Source: Acetobacterium tundrae
GTDB taxonomy: Bacteria > Bacillota > Clostridia > Eubacteriales > Eubacteriaceae
Direction: 5' to 3'
DNA length: 64,000 nucleotides
NCBI RefSeq assembly: GCF_008086615.1
Contig: NZ_RXYB01000003.1
Location: 186,001 to 250,000 of the forward strand
Part shown: in pieces, positions 36,812 through 45,137 of the stretch
Position numbering within the stretch: the stretch's first letter is position 1
Layout of the letters: each line of letters opens with the position of its first letter
Notes under the pieces: generated by a model
Told to the model about the DNA's origin: nothing
Seen by the model: only the letters and a program-made list of their open reading frames with translations
The model's database searches: none
Made by a program: the position numbers and the translations under genes

Positions 36812-37562
36812 TATTTATTTCCCCTTTCAGATATCCAATATCAATCAGTTCCGATGTTGCGTAAGACTCCAGCATAATCATAATCACAACCGTCAGAATC
36901 CCTTCAATAATCGCCAGGGGAATCTGAGTCGGCGCGAATACTCCCAGAAACTTCAGGAAAGACGCTGTTATTCCGCCATTATCGGATGGATAAGCGGCCG
37001 CCAACTGAAAACTGGTCACACAATATGTAAACAAATCTCCAATTGAAGCAGCCAGGAAAATACCCACACGCTTATTCACCTTCACCTTCTTACATAAGAT
37101 ATATATTCCATAAGATACTAAAGGACCGGCAATGGCCATTGAAAATGTATTGGCCCCCAGTGTTGTAAGACCCCCATGGGCCAACAAAATTGCTTGAAAG
37201 ATAAGTACGATCAGACCTAAAATACTGACTGCAGTTGGTCCAAATAAAATTGCCCCCAATCCAGTTCCGGTCATATGCGAACAGCTTCCCGTAACCGATG
37301 GAATCTTTAATGATGATATAATGAATATATACGCTCCAACCATTGCAAATAAAGTAATAGATTTACGATTCTGCGAAACTACTTTTTTGATGGAAAAATA
37401 ACCTCTTACGAGAAATGGCAGACAGACAACACCCCATACGATACAGTATTGTACTGGAAGGTATCCTTCCATGATGTGCATTGCATTGGCAACTGGATAA
37501 ACTCCGAATACCAATGCAAAGGCTGCAACTAATGTGATGATTCTCTTTTCACTTAACTTCAT
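36795..37562 (-). CDS. cbiM: Cobalt ECF transporter substrate-specific component CbiM
   Basis: A 255-residue membrane protein. A signal peptide ends at ANA, and the mature protein begins MHIMEGYLP, the metal-binding N-terminus typical of Cbi[18 protein letters not shown] is also conserved. It is the first gene behind a cobalamin riboswitch and attenuator, so cobalt uptake and the genes after it are expected to be turned off when B12 is abundant. Confidence 0.96.
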   Translation of the reverse strand: MKLSEKRIITLVAAFALVFGVYPVANAMHIMEGYLPVQYCIVWGVVCLPFLVRGYFSIKKVVSQNRKSITLFAMVGAYIFIISSLKIPSVTGSCSHMTGTGLGAILFGPTAVSILGLIVLIFQAILLAHGGLTTLGANTFSMAIAGPLVSYGIYILCKKVKVNKRVGIFLAASIGDLFTYCVTSFQLAAAYPSDNGGITASFLKFLGVFAPTQIPLAIIEGILTVVIMIMLESYATSELIDIGYLKGEINNVKVK

Positions 37563-37697
37563 AATTCATACCTTTTTTCATCTTTTTCCCCCGAATGTTT
37601 TTTATCAACCTCAAAATATAGAATTCCATGTTGTCCATTTCAATATCACGCTATGATCTATTCGATTAATCTGTTTGAACCAATTGAGTGCCACCTC

Positions 37698-37741
37698 GAA
37701 AAAAAACCTCTTTTTCTATATTCCTACAGAAAAAGAGGTTT
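37698..37741 (-). terminator. Riboswitch-controlled terminator before cbiM
   Basis: A perfect 14-bp stem on the minus strand (37728-37741 with 37704-37717) followed directly by eight Ts. It lies between the cobalamin riboswitch and cbiM and is the likely off-switch when B12 is bound. Confidence 0.85.
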
Positions 37742-37819
37742 GATTATCAGTTATCAATTGATTTATAAATTTAAGACATCAAAAAATCAACTTCTATTAA
37801 CGTTACTAATTCCCCTTTT

Positions 37820-38010
37820 CCCTGGAAGGATACTTCAGCACTTCAATTTAGTAGGTTTCCTGACTTATAGCTTTTATTCTCCTTGCCTTCCCGAAGCAAT
37901 ACGTGCTCAGTGACATATTAAGGAGACGTAACTAATTACAGTGACCGGATCGTTCTGGATTCTAACCAGATTTCCTCAATGAAATTATTCATCCTAAATG
38001 AATTTATACA
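37820..38010 (-). promoter_or_regulatory. Cobalamin riboswitch 1 (upstream of cbiM)
   Basis: On the minus strand the conserved cobalamin riboswitch pieces appear in order: GAAATCTGG, CCGGTCACTGTAA, GTCACTGAG, CGGGAAGGC and the B12 box AGTCAGGAAACCTAC (37851-37865). An extended -10 (TGTTATAAT, TATAAT at 38033-38038) lies just upstream. The boundaries are approximate. It controls cbiM and probably the whole run down to cobU. Confidence 0.92.
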
Positions 38011-38131
38011 TTTCTTATTCAATTATGAATATATTATAACATGATTTATTTGAATGTACAGAATTATTTTTTTTCAAAACATCCCATCATTTACTGCTAA
38101 AATATATGAAGTTTGATCTTTTGTGCAAAAC

Positions 38132-39853
38132 CTATTTGTTACTTTTGTCCTTCTCCTCTTTCTTCGTTTTTAGTTGGTTCAATACGAGTTTAGAAATATT
38201 ATCGGGATTTTGAACTTTTACAATGGCATAAGCATATTGCGGCGAAAAAGGCTTTGGCGAATAGGCAATATATCGCTCTTCCCAATAAGAAGGTGCATAC
38301 TTTTCTTTTGCATGATGGAGCGCTTTAAAGTCATATGAGTCATTCATATTGTCGTAAACATAGGCGAAAAGTTTTTCATTGATCGTTATTTTATCTCCTG
38401 ATGCCACATTGTAGAGAGGTGACAGGCCCATATTGACTAATTGCACCCCTTCACCTTTAAATACCATAAATGCCTCGTAATTAATTTTTTCCAAAACCCC
38501 TTGCGGCGCATCGCTTTTTCTTCTGGTAACATCAACTAAATAACTGGATCCATTTAAATACGGTAAGAAGACCGCAAACCCAAGCATTTTTCCTTGTGCG
38601 TCCCGGGCATAGAAATATCGTCGGTCAAGGGGATCGTCAAGCCCAATGCCGCCAAGCATAAAAGTCATTTCCGAAATCTTTTTGCTCCTAAACCATTCTT
38701 CGGATATTTCAAATATTTCCTTTTCTATTTCAAGATTATGCGCTATTTTCGGTTGATATTCCGTAACCGTAATTCCCGCCTTATTAGCATGGTTTATTGC
38801 GGCCCTGACCTTTGCCACTTTTCCTCCCGCAAGACTGTATTCAGACAGATTAAAACAGGCATCTTCTCCATATTTTACAATGCCAAACTGAGCCGTTTTA
38901 TATAAATCAAGAAAATACTCAGTCACATTGAGGAATAAAATATCGAGACCGTTTTGCCTGGCAAATGTTATCAGTTCAGTCAAAAAAATGAAGCCATCTT
39001 TTTTGTCACAGATAATATCTCCACAACACACTAAAACCTTGCCCACAATGGTATAGGAACAAACGCCTTTAACATCTTTACTGAAAAAATAACGTTTATC
39101 ATTTTCAAGAGACAGATAAGACATCGGGTTTTGTCCATGTTTAAGCACAATTTTCCGGACCCTTTCCTTATCATGTTTATCATGGATATAATCATATACC
39201 AGCGGCTTCATAAGAAGCAATGCCGAAGCAAAAATGCAAATCCAGTTTATACTTATTAAAGAATCCGCATATATTTGCCCCACATTATTCTTTATATCCA
39301 ATACCGAAGTATCCATAAAAATCAGTAAATTCACTGAACCCAACAAAGCGTTATAAATGGTATGCACATCATTAATATGCGGTCTCATGATATACAAACC
39401 AAGCGAAGCATTTGCAATCAGTAACACAAACGAAATCCCAACAAATATAAAAGCCCATTTCAGGGTTACTCGGTTGGGTAATCTAGAAAAGTCCTTATAA
39501 GAAAACACTAACACAAACAGAACAAATAACTCGATAATAACAATCGGAACCGAAAATTTATGAAAATGTCCAATCTCTAAAACCAAAGCTGCAAAAATAA
39601 CAATGACCTCAAGAATCCAGGCATTACGAACCCTTTTATACAAACTGTAAGCCAGCAGAAGCATCAGCGCTCCGAGTAAAAAAGACAATACTCCGTGAAT
39701 TGCGGCAGCATTCGGATCGATCACATTGCCATATAAATGTTCAAACGCTTTAGCAAATTTCAAAGGCAATGCTGCAAGCAAATTTCCAAATCCAATGATT
39801 ACTAAAAGAAAAATAGCAAAATTTTGAATTTGTCTTCTGATGAATGTATTCAT
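38132..39853 (-). CDS. Membrane protein with C-terminal DUF2156 (MprF-like acyl/aminoacyl transferase) domain
   Basis: A 573-residue protein. The first 220 residues hold about six to seven membrane segments; the C-terminal 330 residues are a DUF2156/GNAT-like domain like the catalytic half of MprF lysyl-phosphatidylglycerol synthases (KVRAAINHANKAGITV, LVDVTRRKSDAPQGV, VNMGLSPL). MprF modifies membrane lipids with amino acids against cationic peptides; this shorter version lacks the full flippase part. Substrate unknown. It lies upstream of the B12 riboswitch promoter and appears unrelated to cobalamin. Confidence 0.75.
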   Translation of the reverse strand: MNTFIRRQIQNFAIFLLVIIGFGNLLAALPLKFAKAFEHLYGNVIDPNAAAIHGVLSFLLGALMLLLAYSLYKRVRNAWILEVIVIFAALVLEIGHFHKFSVPIVIIELFVLFVLVFSYKDFSRLPNRVTLKWAFIFVGISFVLLIANASLGLYIMRPHINDVHTIYNALLGSVNLLIFMDTSVLDIKNNVGQIYADSLISINWICIFASALLLMKPLVYDYIHDKHDKERVRKIVLKHGQNPMSYLSLENDKRYFFSKDVKGVCSYTIVGKVLVCCGDIICDKKDGFIFLTELITFARQNGLDILFLNVTEYFLDLYKTAQFGIVKYGEDACFNLSEYSLAGGKVAKVRAAINHANKAGITVTEYQPKIAHNLEIEKEIFEISEEWFRSKKISEMTFMLGGIGLDDPLDRRYFYARDAQGKMLGFAVFLPYLNGSSYLVDVTRRKSDAPQGVLEKINYEAFMVFKGEGVQLVNMGLSPLYNVASGDKITINEKLFAYVYDNMNDSYDFKALHHAKEKYAPSYWEERYIAYSPKPFSPQYAYAIVKVQNPDNISKLVLNQLKTKKEEKDKSNK

Positions 39854-39918
39854 ATTTTTAATACCCCTTCAAACCTTACCGGTTAAACTAAATCGGTTAA
39901 ATCCAATTTGCAAACGAA

Positions 39919-39941
39919 AAGTGTGGGGATTCCCCACACTT
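39919..39941 (-). terminator. Terminator after the COG4705 gene
   Basis: A perfect 10-bp GC-rich stem (39919-39928 with 39932-39941) with a 3-nt loop, followed on the minus strand by TTTTCGTTTG. It lies about 100 bp beyond the stop codon of the minus-strand gene at 40040-40825. Confidence 0.7.
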
Positions 39942-40039
39942 CTCGGATAAATTATTTCGAAAATAATAATACCATATAAAGTACATTTCTCGTCTTAAAT
40001 CTTTTTCTTTGAAATTCAAGCTGCCCTCGGCATTGATTT

Positions 40040-40825
40040 TTATTCATTTTCCTTAATATCTTTACGTGTAAGAGCCATGTATCCAACAAGACAAAATATT
40101 ATTATTGTTAATCCTAAACTGACTACACCAGTACCAATTCCAAGACCACCGCGACTAACTGGAACCCCCATCCAGTCTGCAAATGAAGCACCTAATGGTC
40201 GGGTAAGAATGTATGCGAACCAGAAAGCAAATATCTCATTTAAACCAAACTTCCAATAGCCTATAGCTGGTATTGCGATCAAACTAGCAAAAATCACTCC
40301 AGAGAAGAAATAGCCTAAATTCATGGTTGTGGCCGTCATATCTCCGGCCGCAGTGCCAAGTGCGAAAGTGGTCAATACTGTTGCCCAGTAAAAAAGCTCA
40401 CGACGACGAGTGAAAATGCTATGTATGGACAGGGTCTTCTCGCTCACATACCAGGTGATAAAAATAATTGTCAGTGCGATCACAAAAAACATTGTTGACA
40501 CTAAATATGGTATTCCGAAACCTACATGTAAAACATCTGCAGCCATCGTACCGAAAATACTTACCATGACTACATTCAACCAGTAAATCCAAGCTACATA
40601 TTTACGTATTGATAATTGTACTGCCAATGCTGATATTAGACAAAGTCCAGTAACAGCTACTGCTATCACTGGATCAATATGGGTAGCTAAGTAATCCGAT
40701 GTTACTTCACCCATTCCCGTAGTCAAAATTTTAATTATCCAAAAGAATAATGTAATCTCCGGAACTTTATTTAAGATTGGTTTTGCTTCATATTTTGGGT
40801 GAAATACATTTTTATTCATACTCAC
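40040..40825 (-). CDS. COG4705-type membrane protein with four internal repeats
   Basis: A 261-residue protein with about eight membrane segments. The same short motif recurs four times: TTGMGEVTSDYL, IFGTMAADVLHV, ALGTAAGDMTAT and PLGASFADWMGV, each small-residue rich with one acidic residue, at the start of a membrane hairpin. This is the pattern of uncharacterised COG4705 proteins. The four acidic residues may line a transport path, but that is inference. It appears monocistronic. Confidence 0.7.
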   Translation of the reverse strand: MSMNKNVFHPKYEAKPILNKVPEITLFFWIIKILTTGMGEVTSDYLATHIDPVIAVAVTGLCLISALAVQLSIRKYVAWIYWLNVVMVSIFGTMAADVLHVGFGIPYLVSTMFFVIALTIIFITWYVSEKTLSIHSIFTRRRELFYWATVLTTFALGTAAGDMTATTMNLGYFFSGVIFASLIAIPAIGYWKFGLNEIFAFWFAYILTRPLGASFADWMGVPVSRGGLGIGTGVVSLGLTIIIFCLVGYMALTRKDIKENE

Positions 40826-41093
40826 TTCTCATTTATAGTAATATTAGGTCGACATTTCTTTTGTTTTTTGATTTCGTTTTCGTTTTGTGCCCCTTTTCAC
40901 CATATTGCTGAACTTCCTGCCATTACACAGTTGTTTTACTTAGTTAGTAAGTTCTTATATAAAGTATAAAAAACGATCAAACAGTTTAATGGCACGATTC
41001 CCAGACGCTTAAGTCTTATCATTCTCAATTCAATTATAATCTATCAGGTTTTTTGAATTCTGTTTCTACACATGTTTATCTTTCCAATTATGA

Positions 41094-41582
41094 CTATTTC
41101 TTTGATAAAACTTCTTGAAGATCCAGCAAAATTTTAGTTTGATTTTTTAGTTCCTGCATCTGCTCATCCTGTAAAATACTTAGGTAAGTCAATGTTTTGT
41201 GGTCAGTATCGGCTTTCGCTTCATTTTGAGCCTGGATCACATTCTGCCCCACCATGATGATGGGCAAAAGCACCAATTGCAGAACCGTTTGGGCAATATA
41301 GGTCACCCAAATCATTATATTGTTAGCCTGAAGAACGGGTGGCAGCATTAACAGGTCAAGAAGAAAGAAAGCATAGGCGCACCACATCGTGCCAACACCA
41401 TTGGTAATTTTCACTGCCAGCCAAAAATTGAACTTAGCTAGGCCTTTTCGATCCTTGCTTATTATGTCATTTGGATGAATGACATGGGGATGTTTCTTGA
41501 ATTTTCTAATGGAATCTGGTTTACACCCTAAATTTTTAATTTTCGGATTGGTTAAATGGCTGTTTTTTTTTATTGTTTTCAC
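41094..41582 (-). CDS. DUF1003-like small membrane protein
   Basis: A 162-residue protein with a basic N-terminus, two membrane segments (about residues 65-85 and 93-113) and a C-terminal helical tail with an acidic/Gln-rich coiled-coil look (QDEQMQELKNQTKILLDLQEVL). The layout resembles DUF1003/COG4420 proteins. Function unknown. A 10-bp hairpin (41639-41648 with 41653-41662) lies in its leader. Confidence 0.6.
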   Translation of the reverse strand: MKTIKKNSHLTNPKIKNLGCKPDSIRKFKKHPHVIHPNDIISKDRKGLAKFNFWLAVKITNGVGTMWCAYAFFLLDLLMLPPVLQANNIMIWVTYIAQTVLQLVLLPIIMVGQNVIQAQNEAKADTDHKTLTYLSILQDEQMQELKNQTKILLDLQEVLSKK

Positions 41583-42058
41583 AGTAATTCCCCCTTTGAT
41601 TCTATTCTTGAATCGATTTCAGAAATTTGCAATCATTGAACAATATTTCGCTAAATATTGTTTACTCTTCATACTTATCCAATCATTTTCAGTCGAAATC
41701 ATTTTTCTACTCTTCTCAATTTGATTATACAAGCACTTTATTTATTATTTGTTTATTTTACAATATATTTTAAATTTAATAATCTATTATTTTAAACCAT
41801 CATTATTAATTTTCAGAATAATCATGTTGAATTATTACATCAAAATGTTATCGAAATTCCAATTTTGAAAATATTTTATGTACATTATTGAGAAATATGT
41901 TATAATCAGCAAATTGCAATTAAATATTCCGAGCATGATGAAATCATTTTCATATTTATTTGCAACTTTATACTATCCCCATTTCATAATATTTGCAAAT
42001 CTACACCGCTTTATAAAATTTAGCTTATTGTTAAATATTTCCAAGTGAGGTATCAATA
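41583..42058. promoter_or_regulatory. AT-rich divergent promoter region, DUF1003-like gene and LCP gene
   Basis: This 476-bp gap holds no convincing gene. For the plus strand an extended -10 (TGTTATAAT, TATAAT at 41901-41906) lies about 150 bp before the LCP start. For the minus strand a TATAAT lies around 41725. Both lack a good -35. The very high AT content makes weak matches likely by chance. Confidence 0.4.
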
Positions 42059-43234
42059 TTGAACAAACGAAAAAAAAGTGTTATTGAAAACAGGCGCAAC
42101 AGCTCACCCCTGCCTCAAAAAAGAGAGTCTTCAAATCAAAAGAAAATTTCTCAATCTGTTGTGAGACCTCCGGTCAGTCTTAAAAATAATAAAAAGACCA
42201 AACGAAAAGGTGGTTTTAAAAAATTCTTTAAAACGATTGTTATAATTGCTTTCATCTTTGTTGGGACTTGTTTTGGTGTTAATGCATTTTTCCTGGGATC
42301 TGTTGATGATCTTCCTGGAAATCTCAGTAATTATGGCATCAGCTCTGAAGCAGCTACCATGGCCAAGCAACACAAAATTGTCAATGTTGCTGTTTTTGGT
42401 GTTGATGGTCGTGATGATGTTCAAGGTAATCGTACCGACACCATTATGATTGCCTCAGCCGACTACGAACATAGTAAAATTAAAGTGACCTCTCTAATGC
42501 GTGACACTTATGTTTATGTGAACGATCAATATGGCTATGATAAAATCAATGCTGCCTATTCTTATGGTGGGCCAACACTGGCCATGCAAACCATTAATCA
42601 GAATTATGACACCGCCATTACTGACTATGTTACCATTGATTTTACTGCCATGGTCTTCATGGTAAATGCTGTTGGAGGAATCACCATTGATATTGAATCT
42701 CAGGATGAACTGGATTGGGTTAACGAATATCTGATTGATGTCAACGACAAAGTAAACACTGCCTCACCCCCATTAAAAAATACAGGATCTCAAGTAGTAG
42801 ATGGCTCACAAGCCCTGGCCTACTGTCGAGTACGTTATGTCGGTGATGGTGACTTTGATCGAACGCTTCGGCAACGGACAGTCTTTGAGCAGGTTTTATC
42901 AAAAGCATTTGACCTTAATTTGATCGATCAATATAAGCTTCTTATGGGAACACTTCCCTATATAAAAACTTCATTGACAACACCTGAACTCATTAAATAT
43001 GCCGCAAATCTTGCCCTGATGCCAAATAAGAATATTGAACAGAATCGACTGCCAACCGATGATGCAAATGCGCTGGAAAATATTGATGGTGTTTCTTATG
43101 TTATCCCAAATACTCTGGTTGACAACATCAAAGCCTTCTACTCATTTATCTATGAAACTAACTATACCCCTTCAACCACAGCCAATAACATCAGTAAAAA
43201 AATTGCTGTCACACTTAAAAGTTCAAGTAATTAA
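42059..43234 (+). CDS. LytR-CpsA-Psr (LCP) family cell-wall glycopolymer ligase 1
   Basis: A 391-residue protein with a long basic cytoplasmic head (about 60 residues), one membrane segment (about 60-82) and an extracytoplasmic LCP domain: VFGVDGRDDVQGNRTDTIMI, SLMRDTYV, YDKINAAYSYGGP, and ALAYCRVRYV followed by DFDRTLRQR with the conserved Arg residues. LCP enzymes attach teichoic-acid-like polymers to peptidoglycan. The start is TTG with GAGG about 10 nt upstream. It is the first of a tandem pair. Confidence 0.9.
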   Translation: MNKRKKSVIENRRNSSPLPQKRESSNQKKISQSVVRPPVSLKNNKKTKRKGGFKKFFKTIVIIAFIFVGTCFGVNAFFLGSVDDLPGNLSNYGISSEAATMAKQHKIVNVAVFGVDGRDDVQGNRTDTIMIASADYEHSKIKVTSLMRDTYVYVNDQYGYDKINAAYSYGGPTLAMQTINQNYDTAITDYVTIDFTAMVFMVNAVGGITIDIESQDELDWVNEYLIDVNDKVNTASPPLKNTGSQVVDGSQALAYCRVRYVGDGDFDRTLRQRTVFEQVLSKAFDLNLIDQYKLLMGTLPYIKTSLTTPELIKYAANLALMPNKNIEQNRLPTDDANALENIDGVSYVIPNTLVDNIKAFYSFIYETNYTPSTTANNISKKIAVTLKSSSN

Positions 43235-43333
43235 TCCAGATGGACCACAATAACATGACACTTGATACAAATACGTTAAAATTTGTATGATTCTACTTGA
43301 GTAGATGGAACTCATAAGTCGAAAGGAATATTT

Positions 43334-44452
43334 ATGAAGCAAAAAATAGTTTTTGTGACCCTCTTTCTGGCATTCTTACTCGTTGGCACTGGATTGATTT
43401 ATGGCTTTAACACCATTATCCAAGCGAGTGAGATGGTTTCGGCACCTGAACCGGATACAACCAATCTAAATACAAATAATAATTTAAATCTCGATACTGT
43501 CAATATTGCCGTTTTTGGCATTGATGGTAGAAGTGATATCGAAGGTGATCGATCAGATACTATTATGATTGTTTCATTGGATTTTAAAGACGGCTCTATA
43601 AAAGTTACCTCCGTCATGCGAGACTTGTTGGTTCAGATTCCTGCAACCAATAATACCAATCAATCATTTGATAAAATCAATGCTTCTTACTCCTATGGTG
43701 GCCCAGAGCTGACTGTTAAAACATTAAACCAAAACTTTGATCTAAACATCACCGACTATGTAGTTGTTAATTTTGATGCCATGGTGGATATAGTAGATAC
43801 CCTTGGCGGTGTTGAAATTAATGTCAAAAACCAGGAAGTCCTCGACTGGACTAATAAATATATTGATGATGTCAATGATAAAGTTGGAAGAAAAGATCCC
43901 TACCTTACTGCTATTGGTCCCCAAACCGTTACCGGTGTACAGGCGCTGGCTTATGCAAGAAATCGCTATAGTGATAATGATTATGAACGTACCCAACGTC
44001 AACGTGAGGTTGTTGAACAAATAGTTAAAAAAGCTTTTAATGTTGACATACTTACAGACGTAAACCTCTTAACCAAGGTTTACCCCTATATTAAAACAAC
44101 CCTTTCCGTTAAAGAAATCACTACTTATACCAAGGCTTACTTAGCATCAACGAACAAGCAATTCTTGGAGTTCCGTGTACCTACAGATCAATTTGTTCGC
44201 GATGACATGATTAACAGTGTTTCCTATGTGGTACCAACCAGTCTGGCAGATAATGCGATTGCACTTCATTCATTTATTTATGGTTCTCAACAAACCACAC
44301 CAACCGATGGAACCACATCAAGTCCCGATAATAGTAGCAGTACGAATATTACGAGCAATACCAACAGTTCAACTAGTACTGATACACCTTATGTACCAAC
44401 GGATGGACTTCTTAAAATCAGTGCCGCTATTTCATCGTATGTTGGCTACTAA
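43334..44452 (+). CDS. LytR-CpsA-Psr (LCP) family cell-wall glycopolymer ligase 2
   Basis: A 372-residue paralogue of the gene before it, with a short N-terminal membrane anchor and the same LCP landmarks: VFGIDGRSDIEGDRSDTIMI, SVMRDLLV, FDKINASYSYGGP, and ALAYARNRYS followed by DYERTQRQRE. Its C-terminal tail is Ser/Thr/Asn-rich (about residues 325-355), a low-complexity stretch lacking in the partner. It arose by tandem duplication and diverged. RBS GAAAGGA is upstream. Confidence 0.9.
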   Translation: MKQKIVFVTLFLAFLLVGTGLIYGFNTIIQASEMVSAPEPDTTNLNTNNNLNLDTVNIAVFGIDGRSDIEGDRSDTIMIVSLDFKDGSIKVTSVMRDLLVQIPATNNTNQSFDKINASYSYGGPELTVKTLNQNFDLNITDYVVVNFDAMVDIVDTLGGVEINVKNQEVLDWTNKYIDDVNDKVGRKDPYLTAIGPQTVTGVQALAYARNRYSDNDYERTQRQREVVEQIVKKAFNVDILTDVNLLTKVYPYIKTTLSVKEITTYTKAYLASTNKQFLEFRVPTDQFVRDDMINSVSYVVPTSLADNAIALHSFIYGSQQTTPTDGTTSSPDNSSSTNITSNTNSSTSTDTPYVPTDGLLKISAAISSYVGY

Positions 44453-44565
44453 AGAAATTACAGTCTTTTTAAAAACCACGATCCCTCTTTCTTCTAATTA
44501 ATTCGTTTAAAACATAACAGCGTGATTTATAGCAAGTCGCACATGAAAACTTCTAAGCTATCACA

Positions 44566-44587
44566 GATAATGATATCAATCATTATC
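44566..44587. promoter_or_regulatory. Fur-box-like dyad upstream of the mgtA promoter
   Basis: GATAATGAT and ATCATTATC form perfect 9-bp arms around a 4-nt spacer, 43 bp upstream of the mgtA -35. The arms equal the halves of the 19-bp Fur consensus, but that has a 1-nt spacer, so a Fur, PerR or other metalloregulator cannot be assigned. Confidence 0.4.
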
Positions 44588-44629
44588 ACAAAGTTCATAT
44601 TTGAAATATGTTAAATTTACACTTGCAGG

Positions 44630-44658
44630 TTGACATCGCCGTTAATAAGTGATATTCT
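44630..44658 (+). promoter_or_regulatory. Sigma-A promoter of the mgtA transcript
   Basis: Consensus TTGACA (44630-44635), exactly 17 bp, then TATTCT (44653-44658). Transcription should start near 44665, right at the M-box. Confidence 0.8.
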
Positions 44659-44664
44659 CATCAA

Positions 44665-44825
44665 AGATATAGGATAAATACGGTAGGTGAGGCTACCGCA
44701 GGGATACGGGTTGCTACCGCGGAATAGTGGAGACACTATGAGAAGGTTAGCAGTTTATGTCGATTCAAGGCATAATCTAATGCAATTTCACTGCCCTGCG
44801 ATGCTAAAGCTTGAACGGATATAGT
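44665..44825 (+). promoter_or_regulatory. M-box (ykoK) magnesium riboswitch
   Basis: The block contains GGTAGGTGAGGCTACC at 44682-44697, GGGATACGGG, GCTACCGCGGAA and the paired AGTGGAGACACT, then CACTGCCCTGCGATGCT near the 3' end. These match the order of the M-box core. A terminator follows and mgtA lies downstream, which is the expected partner. Boundaries are approximate. Confidence 0.88.
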
Positions 44826-44853
44826 TTCTTGCATATTTTTTGTGCGAATTTTT

Positions 44854-44895
44854 ATCTCTTGCCGATTTATTGTGGTAAGGGATTTTTTATTTTTT
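44854..44895 (+). terminator. M-box controlled terminator
   Basis: A 10-bp stem with two G-U pairs (44854-44863 with 44874-44883) followed by a long T-rich run. It lies between the M-box and the leader ORF and is the likely off-switch at high magnesium. Confidence 0.75.
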
Positions 44896-44947
44896 GAATA
44901 ACCGTAATAGATCCTAATTAAATTGAAAGTAAAAGGTGGTGAAAAGA

Positions 44948-45043
44948 ATGGATTCAGATCATAGTAGCGGCATAGAACCTGAACGGCAAAGTATCGAGGA
45001 CTATCAGAACAGCAACTATTTCTCCATCTGTTCTTCTTGCTAA
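44948..45043 (+). CDS. 31-residue leader peptide upstream of mgtA
   Basis: A short ORF with ATG at 44948 and TAA at 45041, preceded by AAAGGTGGTG at a suitable distance. The peptide is polar and acidic, beginning MDSDHSSG, with one Pro, and ending NYFSICSSC. It lies after the M-box terminator and 94 bp before mgtA, so it is translated only when the riboswitch permits. Either a regulatory leader peptide (compare MgtL of Salmonella in position only) or a small functional peptide. I recognise no family; the RBS and position are the only support. Confidence 0.55.
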   Translation: MDSDHSSGIEPERQSIEDYQNSNYFSICSSC

Positions 45044-45137
45044 CCCCACACGATACGAATACGCTTTTGTTTTATGTCTTTACTCCTAAAACTTTAAACA
45101 GTTATGGCCCAAATAAACTTTACTGGGAGGTAAGACA

